NCBI RefSeq assembly: GCF_001704295.1
Contig: NZ_CP012334.1
Coordinates: 2,430,084 to 2,494,083, forward strand
DNA length: 64,000 nucleotides
Direction: 5' to 3'
From: Bordetella sp. H567
Lineage (GTDB): Bacteria; Pseudomonadota; Gammaproteobacteria; Burkholderiales; Burkholderiaceae_B
The translations under genes and the position numbers were made by a program. Below, in pieces: positions 45,145 through 55,240 of this stretch (within the stretch, counting starts at the first letter, position 1; the number at the start of each line of letters is the position of its first letter). The notes beneath the pieces were generated by a model, which saw only the letters and a program-made list of their open reading frames with translations, was not told where the DNA came from and made no database searches.

Positions 45145-46725
45145 ATGGCAGAAATCTTCCTTCCTTCGTATTTTCGCGCCGGCCGCGACAGCGCGGACGC
45201 CGAAACCGGCACGGCGCGCCTGGCGGTGCTGCTGGCCGTCCATGGCATCGTCTGGACGATTGCGTCAGCCCTGTACCGGTCCAATCTGGATTGGGCAGGC
45301 GATATGCTCGAAAACTATACCTGGGGCATCGCCTGGCAAGCGGGCTATCACAAGCATCCCCCGCTGTTCGCCTGGATGACCGCGGCCTGGTTCACCGTCT
45401 TTCCGCATACCGACGTCGCGTATTTCGCGCTTTCCGTGGCGAACGCGCTGTTGGGCGTGTGCGGCGTCGTGGCGCTGGCGCACCGTTTCCTGCCGGCGCG
45501 CGAAGCCGCGGTGGCCGGCCTGGCCCTGGCCGTATCCCCCATCTACACCACGCTGGCGATCAAGTTCAACGCGAATACCGTGCTGTTGTCCCTATGGCCA
45601 TGGACCGCGTATTTCTTCGTGCGGTATATCCAGACGGGCACGCGCAAGGCCGCGCTGGCGATGGGTGCCGCGGCGGGCCTCGCGATGCTGGGTAAATATT
45701 TCTCCGTCGCGCTGCTCGTCGGCCTGCTGCTGGCGGGCTGGGCCCGGCCGGCCTGGCGCGCGCGGCTGCTGCAGCCGCAGGCGCTGCTGGCGGTCATGGC
45801 GGGCGCCATCGTGCTGTGGCCGCACATGCGATGGCTGGTGGATCACGGCATGCCCACCTTCGCCTACGCGCGCGATCGCATGCATGAGATCGCGCGGCCT
45901 TTGCCGGCGGTGGCCGCCGATATGGCCGTCTATGGCCTCGTGCAGGTGGCCTACCTGCTTCCCAGCATGGCGTTCGTGCTGCTGCTGGCCGGACATGCGC
46001 GCGGCCGCGCGGCCAAACTGATGCTGCATGGCTATGTGCGACGCTCGCTGCAGCGGGACCTGTGGTGGCTGGCCATGGGCACTTTCCTGGCGATATGCGC
46101 GCTGGCCATGGTGACGCGGACACATCTGTCTTCGCTGTGGGGCAATACTCAGTGGTTCGCGATCACGGTGTTCTGGCTGGCGGTACTCGCCAACGCGGGC
46201 GTCCGGCTCGACATGCGGCGCATTCCGGTCGTGATGGCGGTGTACTGGGCCCTGACGCTGGCCTTGTCCGCCGGCGGCGGCTACCTGAAGGCCGTCCATC
46301 ACGACAGGCTGGCGATGGAGCCACGCCAGGCGCTGGCGCGGGCGGCGCACGACGCATGGGACCGCGGCACGGCACAGCCCCTGCGTATCGTCGCCGGCAA
46401 CGACAAAGAGGCAAGGGCGGTGTCGTTCTACGCGCGCGAACGCATACATTACTGGGACGTCCTCGATCCGGCCGCCACGCCGTGGGTCACGGAAGCAGAC
46501 GTCCGCCGCGAAGGCGTCTTGTTCGTGTGCCGCGACGACGACGCGCATTGCCAGCGTGCCGCGTCGTCCTTCAGCGGCGAGGAGCCCATGACGATAACGG
46601 TGCATAAGACGACTTGGGGCATCCGCATGCCTGAGCGCCACTATGTGCTGTTCCTCCTGCCGCCGGGCAAGCCGGCCGGGGCGGATGTGACGACGGCGCG
46701 AATGACCGCCCCCGTGGCGCCCTGA
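45145..46725 (+). CDS. GT39-family (ArnT/PMT-like) glycosyltransferase
   Basis: A 526-residue integral membrane protein with about ten helices in the first 400 residues and a soluble C-terminal part. The first periplasmic loop contains D53 and E56 in GDMLENYTWG followed by GYHKHPPLFAWM, the acidic catalytic loop of the GT39/ArnT class. Such enzymes move a sugar from a polyprenyl-phosphate donor to lipid A, protein or glycans on the periplasmic side. The acceptor is not known. The gene stands alone; it is not part of an arn operon. Confidence 0.87.
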   Translation: MAEIFLPSYFRAGRDSADAETGTARLAVLLAVHGIVWTIASALYRSNLDWAGDMLENYTWGIAWQAGYHKHPPLFAWMTAAWFTVFPHTDVAYFALSVANALLGVCGVVALAHRFLPAREAAVAGLALAVSPIYTTLAIKFNANTVLLSLWPWTAYFFVRYIQTGTRKAALAMGAAAGLAMLGKYFSVALLVGLLLAGWARPAWRARLLQPQALLAVMAGAIVLWPHMRWLVDHGMPTFAYARDRMHEIARPLPAVAADMAVYGLVQVAYLLPSMAFVLLLAGHARGRAAKLMLHGYVRRSLQRDLWWLAMGTFLAICALAMVTRTHLSSLWGNTQWFAITVFWLAVLANAGVRLDMRRIPVVMAVYWALTLALSAGGGYLKAVHHDRLAMEPRQALARAAHDAWDRGTAQPLRIVAGNDKEARAVSFYARERIHYWDVLDPAATPWVTEADVRREGVLFVCRDDDAHCQRAASSFSGEEPMTITVHKTTWGIRMPERHYVLFLLPPGKPAGADVTTARMTAPVAP

Positions 46726-46737
46726 TGCGCCGCGGTC

Positions 46738-47181
46738 TCAGCGCCGCTGCACCATCCGTGCCTGCAGCGCATGGAAGCCGGCCAGGAACACCTCCTGGCT
46801 GACGAAGCGCTTCAGCTCCGTCTCGCGCTCCGGCGCGGCCGTGAATTCGGCGCTCCATTCGCCGAAGCAGCGGTCGCCGTCCGTGACCGGTGTCAGCTTC
46901 AGGGTCGCGACGTAGTCGGATACCCCCATGGGGCTTTCCAGGATGGCGTAGGTAAAGGTGTAGTCGTAGTCGGACAGGGCCAGCAACTGCTCCCGGATCG
47001 ACCCGCCGTCGCGCGTATGGAAATAGCGCACACAGCCGATGCGGTCCGCCGTCAGGCCGTTTTCGATCAGGGAGTCGGCGATCAGCGGGTGCCATTGCGG
47101 CATGCCGTTGAAGTCCCGCACGGCCGCCCAGACATCCGCGGCGGGCGCATCGATGACGCTGGATACGAAAACGGTGGTCAT
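46738..47181 (-). CDS. SRPBCC (START-like) family protein
   Basis: A 147-residue single-domain protein with the SRPBCC hydrophobic-pocket fold: SSVIDAPAADVWAAVRDFNGMPQWHP at the N-terminus and a C-terminal long helix (ETELKRFVSQEVFLAGFHAL). Members bind or transform hydrophobic ligands. It is the last gene of the long minus-strand operon, with its ATG overlapping the flotillin stop. Confidence 0.85.
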   Translation of the reverse strand: MTTVFVSSVIDAPAADVWAAVRDFNGMPQWHPLIADSLIENGLTADRIGCVRYFHTRDGGSIREQLLALSDYDYTFTYAILESPMGVSDYVATLKLTPVTDGDRCFGEWSAEFTAAPERETELKRFVSQEVFLAGFHALQARMVQRR

Positions 47182-48848
47182 GGCTTTTTCTCTCCGGCGG
47201 GCGCGGCCAGGCTGCCCGCGCCCGCCATGCGGTTGATATCGGCGCTGTCCAGCCCGATTTCCTTCAGCAACTGATCCACGATGGGCGCCTGCGCCCGGAA
47301 GCGCAGCGCCGAATTGACCACCGCGTCGGAAAAGCTTCCGCCGTGGTCGTGCCCACCGGCGCCGCCGGACAGTCCATCCACGTGCATGATCCGTATGCTG
47401 TCGATTTTCTCCATGGGCTTGACCGATTCGCGGATGATTCCTTCGACCTTGTCCAGCAGGCGCATGCGCAGGGCCGAGGCGCGCGCTTCCGGCGTCAGGA
47501 TGTTGGACGACTCGTTCATCATGCGCAGGCCTTCGGCTTCCACCTCATGGCGGATGCGCGCGGCGGCCAGGCGGATGCGCTCCGCGTCGGCCTGGGCTTC
47601 GGCTTCGGCCCGCATCGCATAGCCGCGGTCCTCGCTGGCGGCCCGCTGCGCCTCGGCCGCCACGCGCAGCCCCAGCGCCTCGCGCTCGGCCGTCTGCGCC
47701 GCGGCCACCAGTTCGATACGCTTGCGCCGTTCGGCCATTTCCAATTCGCGCGCGGTAAAGATTTTCTCTTCCGCCGCGACGGCCAGCGCCCGCGCTGCAT
47801 CCGCGGCGGCCTGCGCCTCGGACTGGGACTTCGACTGCATGGCCACGGCAATGGAGCGCTGCTGTTCGGCCAGTTCGATCGTCTTGCGCCGCTCGATTTC
47901 GGCCGCCTGCAGTTCGCGGTCCTTGTTGATGCGGTTGGATTCGACGATCTGTTCCGCGCGCAGCCTGGCTTCTTCCACGGCTTGTTGCGCGGCGATCTGG
48001 GCACGCTGGCCTTCCTTGTCGCGCTCCGCGCGTTCGCGCGTCAGGGTGGCGCGCTGTTCGGCGCGGGCGATCTCCAACTCCCGCTCCTGGGCCAGGCGCG
48101 CGGCTTCCGACTCGCGGTCGATGTCCAGGGAGAGTTTTTCCGCTTCCAGGTTCTTGTTGCGGATCGCGATGAGCGTGTCCTGTTCGATGTCGTTGCGCTG
48201 CTTCTTGCGCCGTTCGATCTGTTCGGTCAGGCGGGTCAGGCCTTCGGCATCGAAGGCGTTGCTGGGATTGAAGAACTCCATCGGCGTCTGGTCCAGCTGG
48301 GTCAGCGACGCGGCTTCCAGTTCCAGGCCGTTCTTGGTCAGGTTGTCGGCGACGGCCTCGCGCACGCGGCGCACGTAGTCGCCGCGCCGCTCGTGCAGTT
48401 CCTCCATCGTCATCTCGGCGGCCACCGTGCGCAGCGCGTCGACGAACTTGCCTTCCAGCAGTTCCTTCAGCTGTTCGGGGGCCATGGTCCGCTGGCCCAG
48501 CGTCTGCGCGGCGTCCGAGACTGCCTGGGCGCTGGCCTGCACGCGCACGTAGAACTCCGCGATCACGTCCACGCGCATGCGGTCCTTGGTGATCAGGGCC
48601 TTGTCGCGTCCGCGCGCCACCTCCAGCCGGAGCGTGCTCATATTGACGGGGATGACGTCGTGGACGATGGGCAGCACCAGCGCGCCGCCGTCCAGCACCA
48701 CGCGCTGGCCGCCCAGGCCGGTGCGGACGAAGGCCCGCTCCTTGGATGCGCGCAGGTACAGCCAGTGCAGCAGCCCGACGATGACGGCGGCAACGATCGC
48801 GATCGCGAGCACGATCAGCAGAAAGGTGCCGAATTGTGAGCCTGACAT
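47178..48848 (-). CDS. Flotillin-like membrane protein (YqiK type)
   Basis: A 556-residue protein with one N-terminal helix (residues 8-30), an SPFH/band 7 domain (about 40-210), and a very long charged coiled coil (about 215-470, rich in AE/ER/AQ repeats). The C-terminal part includes a Gly/His patch (GGAGGHDHGG). Flotillins form membrane scaffolds in lipid microdomains. Here it is in an operon with a transporter and hydrolases, not with an NfeD-type partner. The start lies 12 bases after the stop of the TIM-barrel gene. Confidence 0.9.
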   Translation of the reverse strand: MSGSQFGTFLLIVLAIAIVAAVIVGLLHWLYLRASKERAFVRTGLGGQRVVLDGGALVLPIVHDVIPVNMSTLRLEVARGRDKALITKDRMRVDVIAEFYVRVQASAQAVSDAAQTLGQRTMAPEQLKELLEGKFVDALRTVAAEMTMEELHERRGDYVRRVREAVADNLTKNGLELEAASLTQLDQTPMEFFNPSNAFDAEGLTRLTEQIERRKKQRNDIEQDTLIAIRNKNLEAEKLSLDIDRESEAARLAQERELEIARAEQRATLTRERAERDKEGQRAQIAAQQAVEEARLRAEQIVESNRINKDRELQAAEIERRKTIELAEQQRSIAVAMQSKSQSEAQAAADAARALAVAAEEKIFTARELEMAERRKRIELVAAAQTAEREALGLRVAAEAQRAASEDRGYAMRAEAEAQADAERIRLAAARIRHEVEAEGLRMMNESSNILTPEARASALRMRLLDKVEGIIRESVKPMEKIDSIRIMHVDGLSGGAGGHDHGGSFSDAVVNSALRFRAQAPIVDQLLKEIGLDSADINRMAGAGSLAAPAGEKKP

Positions 48849-48860
48849 GATGAGCCTCTT

Positions 48861-49691
48861 TTATCGGGTGATTTGCTTGAACTGCCGCGCGGTTTCGGTA
48901 AGCGCGGTTTCGGCCGGCAGGCGCTCCATGCTGGAAGCGCCGAAGAACCCATGGCACTGCGGGCATTGCGACAGGATGTAGGCCGCGTCCCCGGGTGCCG
49001 AGATAGGGCCGCCGTGGCACAGCACGATGACGTCGTCGCGCGCCCTGCGGGCGGCATCCGCCCAGGCCTGGATGCGGGGCACGCATTCGGCCAGGGTAGC
49101 CGCCGTGCGCGCGCCGATATCCCCGCCCGTGGTCAGTCCCAGGTGGCAGACGACCACGTCCGCGCCGGCGCGCGCCATATCGGCGGCGTTCTCCGCGCTG
49201 AACACATAGGGCGTGGTCAGCATGTCCATGGCATGCGCGCGCGCGATCATCTCGACCTCCATGCCGTAGCTCATGCCGGTTTCTTCCAGGTTGGCGCGAA
49301 ACACGCCGTCGATCAGGCCCACGGTCGGGAAATTCTGCACGCCGGAGAAACCGAGCACCTGCAGCCGCCGCAGGAAGGCATCGGCGATCATGAACGGGTC
49401 CGTGCCGTTGACGCCGGCCAGCACCGGGGTATGGCGGACCACGGGCAGCACTTCGTGCGCCATCTCCAGCACGACCTCGTTGGCGTTGCCATAGGCCAGC
49501 AAGCCGGCCAGCGAACCGCGTCCCGCCATGCGGTAGCGTCCGGAGTTGTAGATCACGATCAGGTCCACGCCCCCGGCCTCTTCGCAGCGCGCGGACAGGC
49601 CTGTACCGGCGCCCGCGCCGATGATGGGCTCGCCGCGCGCGATCATGCCGCGCAGGCGTTGGACGATGGTTTCACGCGCGATGCGCGGCAT
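48861..49691 (-). CDS. Tm-1-like TIM-barrel protein (PEP hydrolase-like family)
   Basis: A 276-residue protein. The start is ATG 49691 (MPRIARE); it overlaps the end of the upstream fusion gene by 20 bases. [38 protein letters not shown] and [16 protein letters not shown] are hallmarks of the TIM-barrel domain formerly called TIM-br_sig_trns (PEP_hydrolase). It is the bacterial counterpart of the C-terminal half of plant Tm-1, the tomato mosaic virus resistance protein. The biochemical role is unknown. Being encoded next to the other half (UPF0261) suggests that the two form a complex. Confidence 0.88.
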   Translation of the reverse strand: MPRIARETIVQRLRGMIARGEPIIGAGAGTGLSARCEEAGGVDLIVIYNSGRYRMAGRGSLAGLLAYGNANEVVLEMAHEVLPVVRHTPVLAGVNGTDPFMIADAFLRRLQVLGFSGVQNFPTVGLIDGVFRANLEETGMSYGMEVEMIARAHAMDMLTTPYVFSAENAADMARAGADVVVCHLGLTTGGDIGARTAATLAECVPRIQAWADAARRARDDVIVLCHGGPISAPGDAAYILSQCPQCHGFFGASSMERLPAETALTETARQFKQITR

Positions 49692-51945
49692 GGCGGCTCT
49701 CCTGGCTGGGCGACAAGGGAAGGGGCGGGCCGTCCGCCTGGATCTCGCGGAAGGCCTGGACCAGCGCCTCGGCAAAACGCGGGTCGTTGATGTGATAGGG
49801 CAGGCGTCGCAGCTGGCGCGCCGGCGACGGGCGAAATCCCTGTTCGATGGTGGCGTACAGCGCGCGGTCGGCGTCCGGATCCCAGAAAGGCTGGCCCGGC
49901 ATGTCGATGGCCGAGACCCCGCCTTCGGGCAGCAGGAAGCGCACGGGGCCGCGCATGCGGTTCAGCTTGTCCACGAGGAAGGCGCCGATGCGGCGGTTTT
50001 CCTCCGGCGTGGTGCGCATCAGCGTGATGTTGTCGTTGTGCCGGTACAGCTTGCGCGCGCGGAAGCGTTCCGGCACGGTGTCCATGGCCATGAAGTTCAC
50101 CATGTCCAGCGCGCCGCAGGAGCCCACATAGGGGATGCCGCTCTCGACGATGGCATCCAGGCGGCCCGGCCCGGCGGAGAACACGCCGCCCACGATCTCG
50201 TCGGCGATCTCCGTCGTCGACACGTCGATCACGCCTTGCAGCAGCCGCGATTCGACGAGTTTCTCCATGGAGTTGCCGCCGATGCCCGTGGCATGGAACA
50301 CCATGCAGTCGTAATCGGATCCCAACGCCGCGGTGACCGCCTGCACGCAAGGCGTGGTGACGCCGAACATCGTCAGGCCCACGGCGGGGCGCTGGGCCTG
50401 GGGGGGCGGGGCGCGATGCAGCACCATGCCCGCCAGGGCATGGGCCGCGTTGCCCAGGACCTGGCGGCTGATCGGGTGGATGCCGGACACGTCCGTGACG
50501 GAATACATCATGCAGATGTCGCTGGGGCCGACATAGGGCCGCACGTCGCCCGACGCCACCGTGGACACCAGGACCTTGGGTATGCCGATGGGCAGCGCAC
50601 GCATGCCTGCGCTGGCCAGCGCGGTGCCGCCTGAACCGCCCGCGGCGATGACGCCGCCCAGGTCGCGCCGGCTGGGCAGGAAACGGGCCAGCGCGCGCGC
50701 CATGGCCGAGACGGCCGACCCGCGGTCGCCGGTGAAGACGGCCTGTTCGCCATCCGGATGATGGCGGGCCACTTCGCGAGGATGCACGCCGGCGGGCGAG
50801 GGCTGTCCGGACGTGGAGACATCGACGGTCACCGTGCGCAGGCCCAGGCGCTGCAGGCAATCGCGCAGCAGGAAGAGCTCGCGCGCCTTGGTATCGAAGG
50901 TTCCCACCACGTAGGCGGCGCGGTTCACGGCGACGGCCACGGGCGGCATCGCCGGCGGCGGCGCGGCCGGCGGCCCGCCGTCCACATCGCTGCCTTCGTC
51001 CGCATGGCCCATCGGGGCCGGCACCGCGCTCTCCTGCCAGCGATTGAAGCCCTCGTCCGCACGCGGCAAGGCGGGTGGCGGGGAGTCGCCGGCGTGCTCG
51101 CGCCTGATCGTCAGGACTTCCACCATGCCCGCGCGCGGCATCGCGGCGGGCGCGTCATCGTCCGGCGTCCCGGTGCCGGGCCCGGTGGCCACGCCCAACA
51201 GGCGCTGCTGCAACGCGCGGTCCGCGCCCAGTTGCGTGGCGGGCATCACGCGCGCCACCTGGCCGTTGACCAGTACGGCAACGGTGTCGGCCACGTCGAT
51301 GGCCACCCCCAGGTTCTGCTCGATCAGCAGGACCGCGATCCGGCCTTCGCCGGCCAGGCGCTTGAGCATGGCGGCCACGTGTTCGACGATGACCGGCGCC
51401 AGGCCTTCGGTGGGCTCGTCCATCACCAGCAGCGTCGGGTTAAAGAGCAGGGCGCGGCCGATGGCCAGCATCTGCTGTTCACCGCCGGACAGCTGGGCGC
51501 CGCCGTGGTGGCGCCGTTCGGCCAGGCGGGGAAAGGCCGCATAGACGCGATCCATGGTCCATTCGCCGCGCCGCGCGCTGCGGGCGGCCAAGCGGAAGTG
51601 TTCGTCCACGGTCAGCGACGGCCAGACATGCCGGCCTTGCGGAACGTAGCCTATCCCCAGTTCGGCGATGGCATGGGGCGGCTTGCCCAGGATGTCCTGC
51701 CCGTGCAGGCGGATCGCGCCGCGCGCGGGAACCAGTCCCGTCACGGCATTGCACAGCGTGGTCTTGCCCATGCCGTTGCGGCCGACCACGGCCAGTACGC
51801 CGCGGGGCAGGATCAGCGATACATCGTGCAGCGCGTGCGCGCTGCCGTAGTACACATTCAGGCCGGCGATCTCCAGGACCGGCGTTCCGCCGCTGTCCTT
51901 GGGCGGTGCAGCCGTTGTGGCCCCGGTACGTGCGTCAGTGACCAT
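49672..51945 (-). CDS. Fusion of LivF-type ABC ATPase and Tm-1-like UPF0261 domain
   Basis: A 757-residue fusion. Residues 20-250 are a complete LivF-type ATPase: Walker [10 protein letters not shown] (55-63), signature LSGGEQQML (152-160), Walker [14 protein letters not shown] (172-184). A disordered Pro/Ala/Asp-rich linker covers about 252-340. Residues 343-740 are a UPF0261/Tm-1-like ATP-binding domain ([59 protein letters not shown]). It serves as the LivF of the second Liv system while carrying the N-terminal half of a Tm-1 protein. The frame is continuous through the join, so it is a true fusion in this sequence. Confidence 0.88.
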   Translation of the reverse strand: MVTDARTGATTAAPPKDSGGTPVLEIAGLNVYYGSAHALHDVSLILPRGVLAVVGRNGMGKTTLCNAVTGLVPARGAIRLHGQDILGKPPHAIAELGIGYVPQGRHVWPSLTVDEHFRLAARSARRGEWTMDRVYAAFPRLAERRHHGGAQLSGGEQQMLAIGRALLFNPTLLVMDEPTEGLAPVIVEHVAAMLKRLAGEGRIAVLLIEQNLGVAIDVADTVAVLVNGQVARVMPATQLGADRALQQRLLGVATGPGTGTPDDDAPAAMPRAGMVEVLTIRREHAGDSPPPALPRADEGFNRWQESAVPAPMGHADEGSDVDGGPPAAPPPAMPPVAVAVNRAAYVVGTFDTKARELFLLRDCLQRLGLRTVTVDVSTSGQPSPAGVHPREVARHHPDGEQAVFTGDRGSAVSAMARALARFLPSRRDLGGVIAAGGSGGTALASAGMRALPIGIPKVLVSTVASGDVRPYVGPSDICMMYSVTDVSGIHPISRQVLGNAAHALAGMVLHRAPPPQAQRPAVGLTMFGVTTPCVQAVTAALGSDYDCMVFHATGIGGNSMEKLVESRLLQGVIDVSTTEIADEIVGGVFSAGPGRLDAIVESGIPYVGSCGALDMVNFMAMDTVPERFRARKLYRHNDNITLMRTTPEENRRIGAFLVDKLNRMRGPVRFLLPEGGVSAIDMPGQPFWDPDADRALYATIEQGFRPSPARQLRRLPYHINDPRFAEALVQAFREIQADGPPLPLSPSQESRHAAHRA

Positions 51946-52804
51946 GTCGCCGCTCTCCCATGTAGATGGCCTGCACGTCCGGATCGTTCTCGATCTCCTG
52001 CGGCGTGCCGTGGCGCAGCACGCGTCCGTTGTGCATGACGGTCACGCGCGTCGCCACCGACAGGGCGATTTCCAGGTCGTGTTCGATGATGACGTAGGCG
52101 ATATGGGGCGGCAGCGCGCGCAGCAACGCCACCAGCTCGCGGCGCTCGGCGGGCGACAGGCCGGCGGCCGGTTCGTCGAACAGGATCAGGCGGGGCGCGC
52201 CGGCCAGGGCCATGCCGATTTCCAGCTGGCGCTGCTGCCCGTGCGACAGCAGCGCGACCGGTGTGTCGGCCAGTTGCGTCAATCCCGCGTGCGCCAGCAG
52301 CGCTTCGGCGGCCAGGTCCGAGGCGCTGGCCCTGGCGGTGCGCCGCAAGCTGAAGCGTCCACGCGAGACGCCGCGCACCGCCAGGTATAGATTGTCCCGC
52401 ACGTTCAGGTCGCGGAACAGCAGCGAGGACTGGTAGGTGCGGCGCAGCCCGCGCCGGATGCGCTCCCAGGGCGGCAGCGCGGTCACGTCCTCGCCGAACA
52501 GCAGCACGCGGCCGGCGGTGACCGGATAATCGCCCGTGATCATATTGAACAGGGTGGTCTTGCCCGCGCCGTTGGACCCGAGCACGGCGTAGCGCTGGCC
52601 CGCCTCGACATTGAACGAGACCCCGTCGATGGCTTTCAGCGCACCGAATGCGCGGCTGATGCCGTGCAGTTCCAGCGCATGGAAATGGCCCACACGCCGC
52701 GCCGGTGCACCGGCTTGCCGCATCTCGGCGGGGCCCTCCTCGGTGGGAGAGGCCCCGGGAAACGAGGAGGAGGCGCCGATGGCCGCGCGCGTGCCGTCCA
52801 TCAT
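51935..52804 (-). CDS. livG: Liv-type ABC transporter ATP-binding protein LivG
   Basis: A 289-residue ATPase with Walker A GSNGAGKTT, the LivG-style signature LSHGQQRQLEIGMAL and Walker B LILFDEPAAGLSP, followed by the H-loop IIEHDLEIAL. The N-terminal 40 residues are an extra tail. Three close ATGs exist (52801, 52804, 52810); 52804 forms an ATGA overlap with the receptor stop and was chosen. Its 3' end overlaps the fusion gene by 11 bases. Confidence 0.92.
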   Translation of the reverse strand: MMDGTRAAIGASSSFPGASPTEEGPAEMRQAGAPARRVGHFHALELHGISRAFGALKAIDGVSFNVEAGQRYAVLGSNGAGKTTLFNMITGDYPVTAGRVLLFGEDVTALPPWERIRRGLRRTYQSSLLFRDLNVRDNLYLAVRGVSRGRFSLRRTARASASDLAAEALLAHAGLTQLADTPVALLSHGQQRQLEIGMALAGAPRLILFDEPAAGLSPAERRELVALLRALPPHIAYVIIEHDLEIALSVATRVTVMHNGRVLRHGTPQEIENDPDVQAIYMGERRHGH

Positions 52805-54087
52805 TTGCATTCCGGATTGGTGCGCGAGCCCAGCCCCATCTTGTCGAATTCCGCCTTCGACAGGCCCAGCCGCTGGTCCACGTCAGGAATGACCTTGACG
52901 AACTTGTTGTACAGCGTGCCGTCGCTGTTCTTCGCCACCTCCGTCAGGAAGATGTTGGCGACGGCGTTGCGGTTTTCATCCAGCTTGACGTTGCCCGTGG
53001 GGGTGGACACCGTCATGGTGGACAAGGTCTGGCGCAGCTTGGCCTGGTTGTCCGACAGATCGGCTTTTTCCTGCTCCAGCGCGTCCAGCACCGCCTTGGT
53101 ATTGACGTAATAGGCATGCGCGAACAGGCTGGGACTGGGCAGGCCATCCTTGTACGCGGCGCGGTAATCGGCCACGAACTTCTTCCACGCCGGATCGCCG
53201 TAGTTGTCGGCGATCGGTCCCGCCGAGGGCGTGCCGATCAGGGCATCGCGGCGCTTGCCCTTGTAGCCCAGCACCGATTGATCGATGGTGATGGAGCCGG
53301 CGATCAGCGGCTTGTCGCCGCCGGCCTGTTCATACTGCGAGAAAAAGTTCACCGCGTCCGAGCCGCCCAGGGCGACGTAGATGGCGTCGATATTGTCGGG
53401 CAGGCGGGCGATGACGGACGAATAGTCCTTGGTTCCCAGCGGTACCCAATGCTTGTCCACGACCTTGCCGCCCGCCTTGCAGAACTCGATCATGAAGCCC
53501 TGCAGCAGCGAATAGGGAAACGAATAGTCCTCGGCCACGGAGACCACGCGCTTGTAGCCCTTGTCCTTGTAGGCATAGGTGCCCAGTCCCGCCTGCCATT
53601 GCGCGCCGTCGGGCGAAAACCGGAAGAAGTTGGGCGCGGGTTCCTGCAGCGTCGTGCCCTGCGCGGCCGACGAGCCGTTCACGAAAGTCACTTCGGGGTG
53701 CGTCTTGGCGTAGTTCTTCACCGCGATGCCCTCGGAGCCGGACAAGGGCCCGATCAGGATGCGCACGCCGTCCTGCTCCACCAGCTTGCGCACGGCGTTG
53801 ACCGCCGTATCCGGATTGCCGTTGGACGAGGCCTTGATGATCTCGATCTTCTTGCCCGCCACCATGCCCTTGTGCTCGGCCACGGCCAGGTCCACGCCCC
53901 GCATGCCATCCTGGCCCGGCACGGCGAACGGCCCTTCGAGCGTGGCCAGGGCGCCGATCTTGATGACCTCCTGCGCCTTGGCGGGATGCGCGCCCAGCAC
54001 GGCGGCAAGCGCCAGCGCCAGCGAGCCGGCGGCCTGGGCGGCGCGGCGCGGTGTGCGCGCAAGGGTGGCGGTAATCGCGTATGTCAT
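52801..54087 (-). CDS. Liv-type ABC transporter periplasmic binding protein
   Basis: A 428-residue receptor of the type I periplasmic-binding family. The signal peptide is long (MTYAITATLARTPRR, then a hydrophobic core, cleavage near AKAQ). Mature parts include VIKIGALATLEGPFAV and GPLSGSEGIAVKNYA. It differs from the classical LivJ-like receptor at 616 and more resembles the amide/urea/aromatic acid-binding branch. The ligand is unknown, but amidohydrolase and alpha/beta hydrolase genes in the operon suggest an ester or amide. The ATG overlaps the livM stop. Confidence 0.9.
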   Translation of the reverse strand: MTYAITATLARTPRRAAQAAGSLALALAAVLGAHPAKAQEVIKIGALATLEGPFAVPGQDGMRGVDLAVAEHKGMVAGKKIEIIKASSNGNPDTAVNAVRKLVEQDGVRILIGPLSGSEGIAVKNYAKTHPEVTFVNGSSAAQGTTLQEPAPNFFRFSPDGAQWQAGLGTYAYKDKGYKRVVSVAEDYSFPYSLLQGFMIEFCKAGGKVVDKHWVPLGTKDYSSVIARLPDNIDAIYVALGGSDAVNFFSQYEQAGGDKPLIAGSITIDQSVLGYKGKRRDALIGTPSAGPIADNYGDPAWKKFVADYRAAYKDGLPSPSLFAHAYYVNTKAVLDALEQEKADLSDNQAKLRQTLSTMTVSTPTGNVKLDENRNAVANIFLTEVAKNSDGTLYNKFVKVIPDVDQRLGLSKAEFDKMGLGSRTNPECK

Positions 54088-55214
54088 GGATGTCTCCTGG
54101 TTCTCGTGGTGATTCCAGCGGGTGCGGCGCCGGGGGTGGCGCCCTGCGTATGAACCGGCTCGGCGGGCCGAGCCGGCCCGCGCAATCTGCGCCGCAGGCC
54201 CAGCAGGCCGTCCGGCGAAACCATCAGAACCAGGAGGAACACGCCCCCGATCACCAGGTTGAACCGTTCGCGGTCCACCAGATCAATGGCGAAGTTCTGC
54301 AGCAGCACGAACAGCAGCGCGCCCAGGAAGGCGCCAGCGGGATGCCGCATGCCGCCCAGCACGGCGATGATCAGGATATTGATCATGGACGTCGTGTTGA
54401 CCGAGCCGGGGGAAATCTGCGAGTTGTACCAGACCAGCAGCACGCCGCCGACGCTGGCGATCAGGCCCGCGAGCGCGTGCGCGGCGATGCGATGCGCCGT
54501 CACGTCGAAACCCAGGGCCCGCATGCGACGGGCGTTGTCGCGTATGCCTTGCAGCGCCATGCCGAAGGGGGCGCGCGCCACATAGGCCACGGCCGCGTAG
54601 CCCAAGGTGGCACAGGCCAGGCTGATGTAGTAGAACGGCACCGGCGCGCGCAGATCCGCCCCGTACGGCGCGGGCGGCAGGATGCGCGCCAGGCCCTGGA
54701 AACCGTTGAAGACGGTGTAGTTCTGCTGGACCAGGTAGAAGAACGCCACGCCGATGGCCAGCGTGATCATGATGGTATAGATTCCTTCCGTGCGCACGGC
54801 CAGCATGCCGATCAGCGTGGCCGCCAGCGTGCCGATGGCCAGCGCGGCCAGGACGGCCAGCCACCACGGCCATCCCAGGCTGTGCGCCGCGTCGGCGTTG
54901 ATGCCCAGCAGCGCCACCGCATAGCCGGCGATGCCCGCGACGGTCATCTGCGACAGGGTGACCATGCCGCCGTAGCCCGCCAGCAGCGCCAGCGACAGCG
55001 CGATCAGGCCCAGCACCAGCGACTGTGCGCCCACTTGAAAGATGAAAAAGGGCGTGGCCACGACGGGATACAGCAGCAAAGCCACCGCGATGCAGACATG
55101 GAGCAGGGTCGTGCGCGATACGCCACGCTGTTGGCGCCGCCCGACGCCGGCCGAGGCCACCGGATACGCTGCCGCCGGCTGGGTCATGACGCGCCGCCAT
55201 TTCGCCGCACTCAT
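54084..55214 (-). CDS. livM: Liv-type ABC transporter permease LivM
   Basis: A 376-residue permease. The start at 55214 follows AGGAG and begins MSAAKWRR; the frame ahead is a livH shadow. LivM features are AGYGGMVTLSQMTVAG, AVRTEGIYTIMITLAIG and the ATPase-contact segment LGGMRHPAGAF. The stop overlaps the receptor start (ATGA). It is the partner of the LivH encoded just upstream, with 26 bases between them. Confidence 0.92.
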   Translation of the reverse strand: MSAAKWRRVMTQPAAAYPVASAGVGRRQQRGVSRTTLLHVCIAVALLLYPVVATPFFIFQVGAQSLVLGLIALSLALLAGYGGMVTLSQMTVAGIAGYAVALLGINADAAHSLGWPWWLAVLAALAIGTLAATLIGMLAVRTEGIYTIMITLAIGVAFFYLVQQNYTVFNGFQGLARILPPAPYGADLRAPVPFYYISLACATLGYAAVAYVARAPFGMALQGIRDNARRMRALGFDVTAHRIAAHALAGLIASVGGVLLVWYNSQISPGSVNTTSMINILIIAVLGGMRHPAGAFLGALLFVLLQNFAIDLVDRERFNLVIGGVFLLVLMVSPDGLLGLRRRLRGPARPAEPVHTQGATPGAAPAGITTRTRRHP

Positions 55215-55240
55215 TACGCTTTTTGCTCCTGTTCGCGCCG

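Noticed and set aside
50758-52038. 426-residue plus-strand frame opposite the LivF-UPF0261 fusion
   Set aside because: Shadow frame rich in His/Gln/Arg; the minus strand contains intact ATPase motifs.
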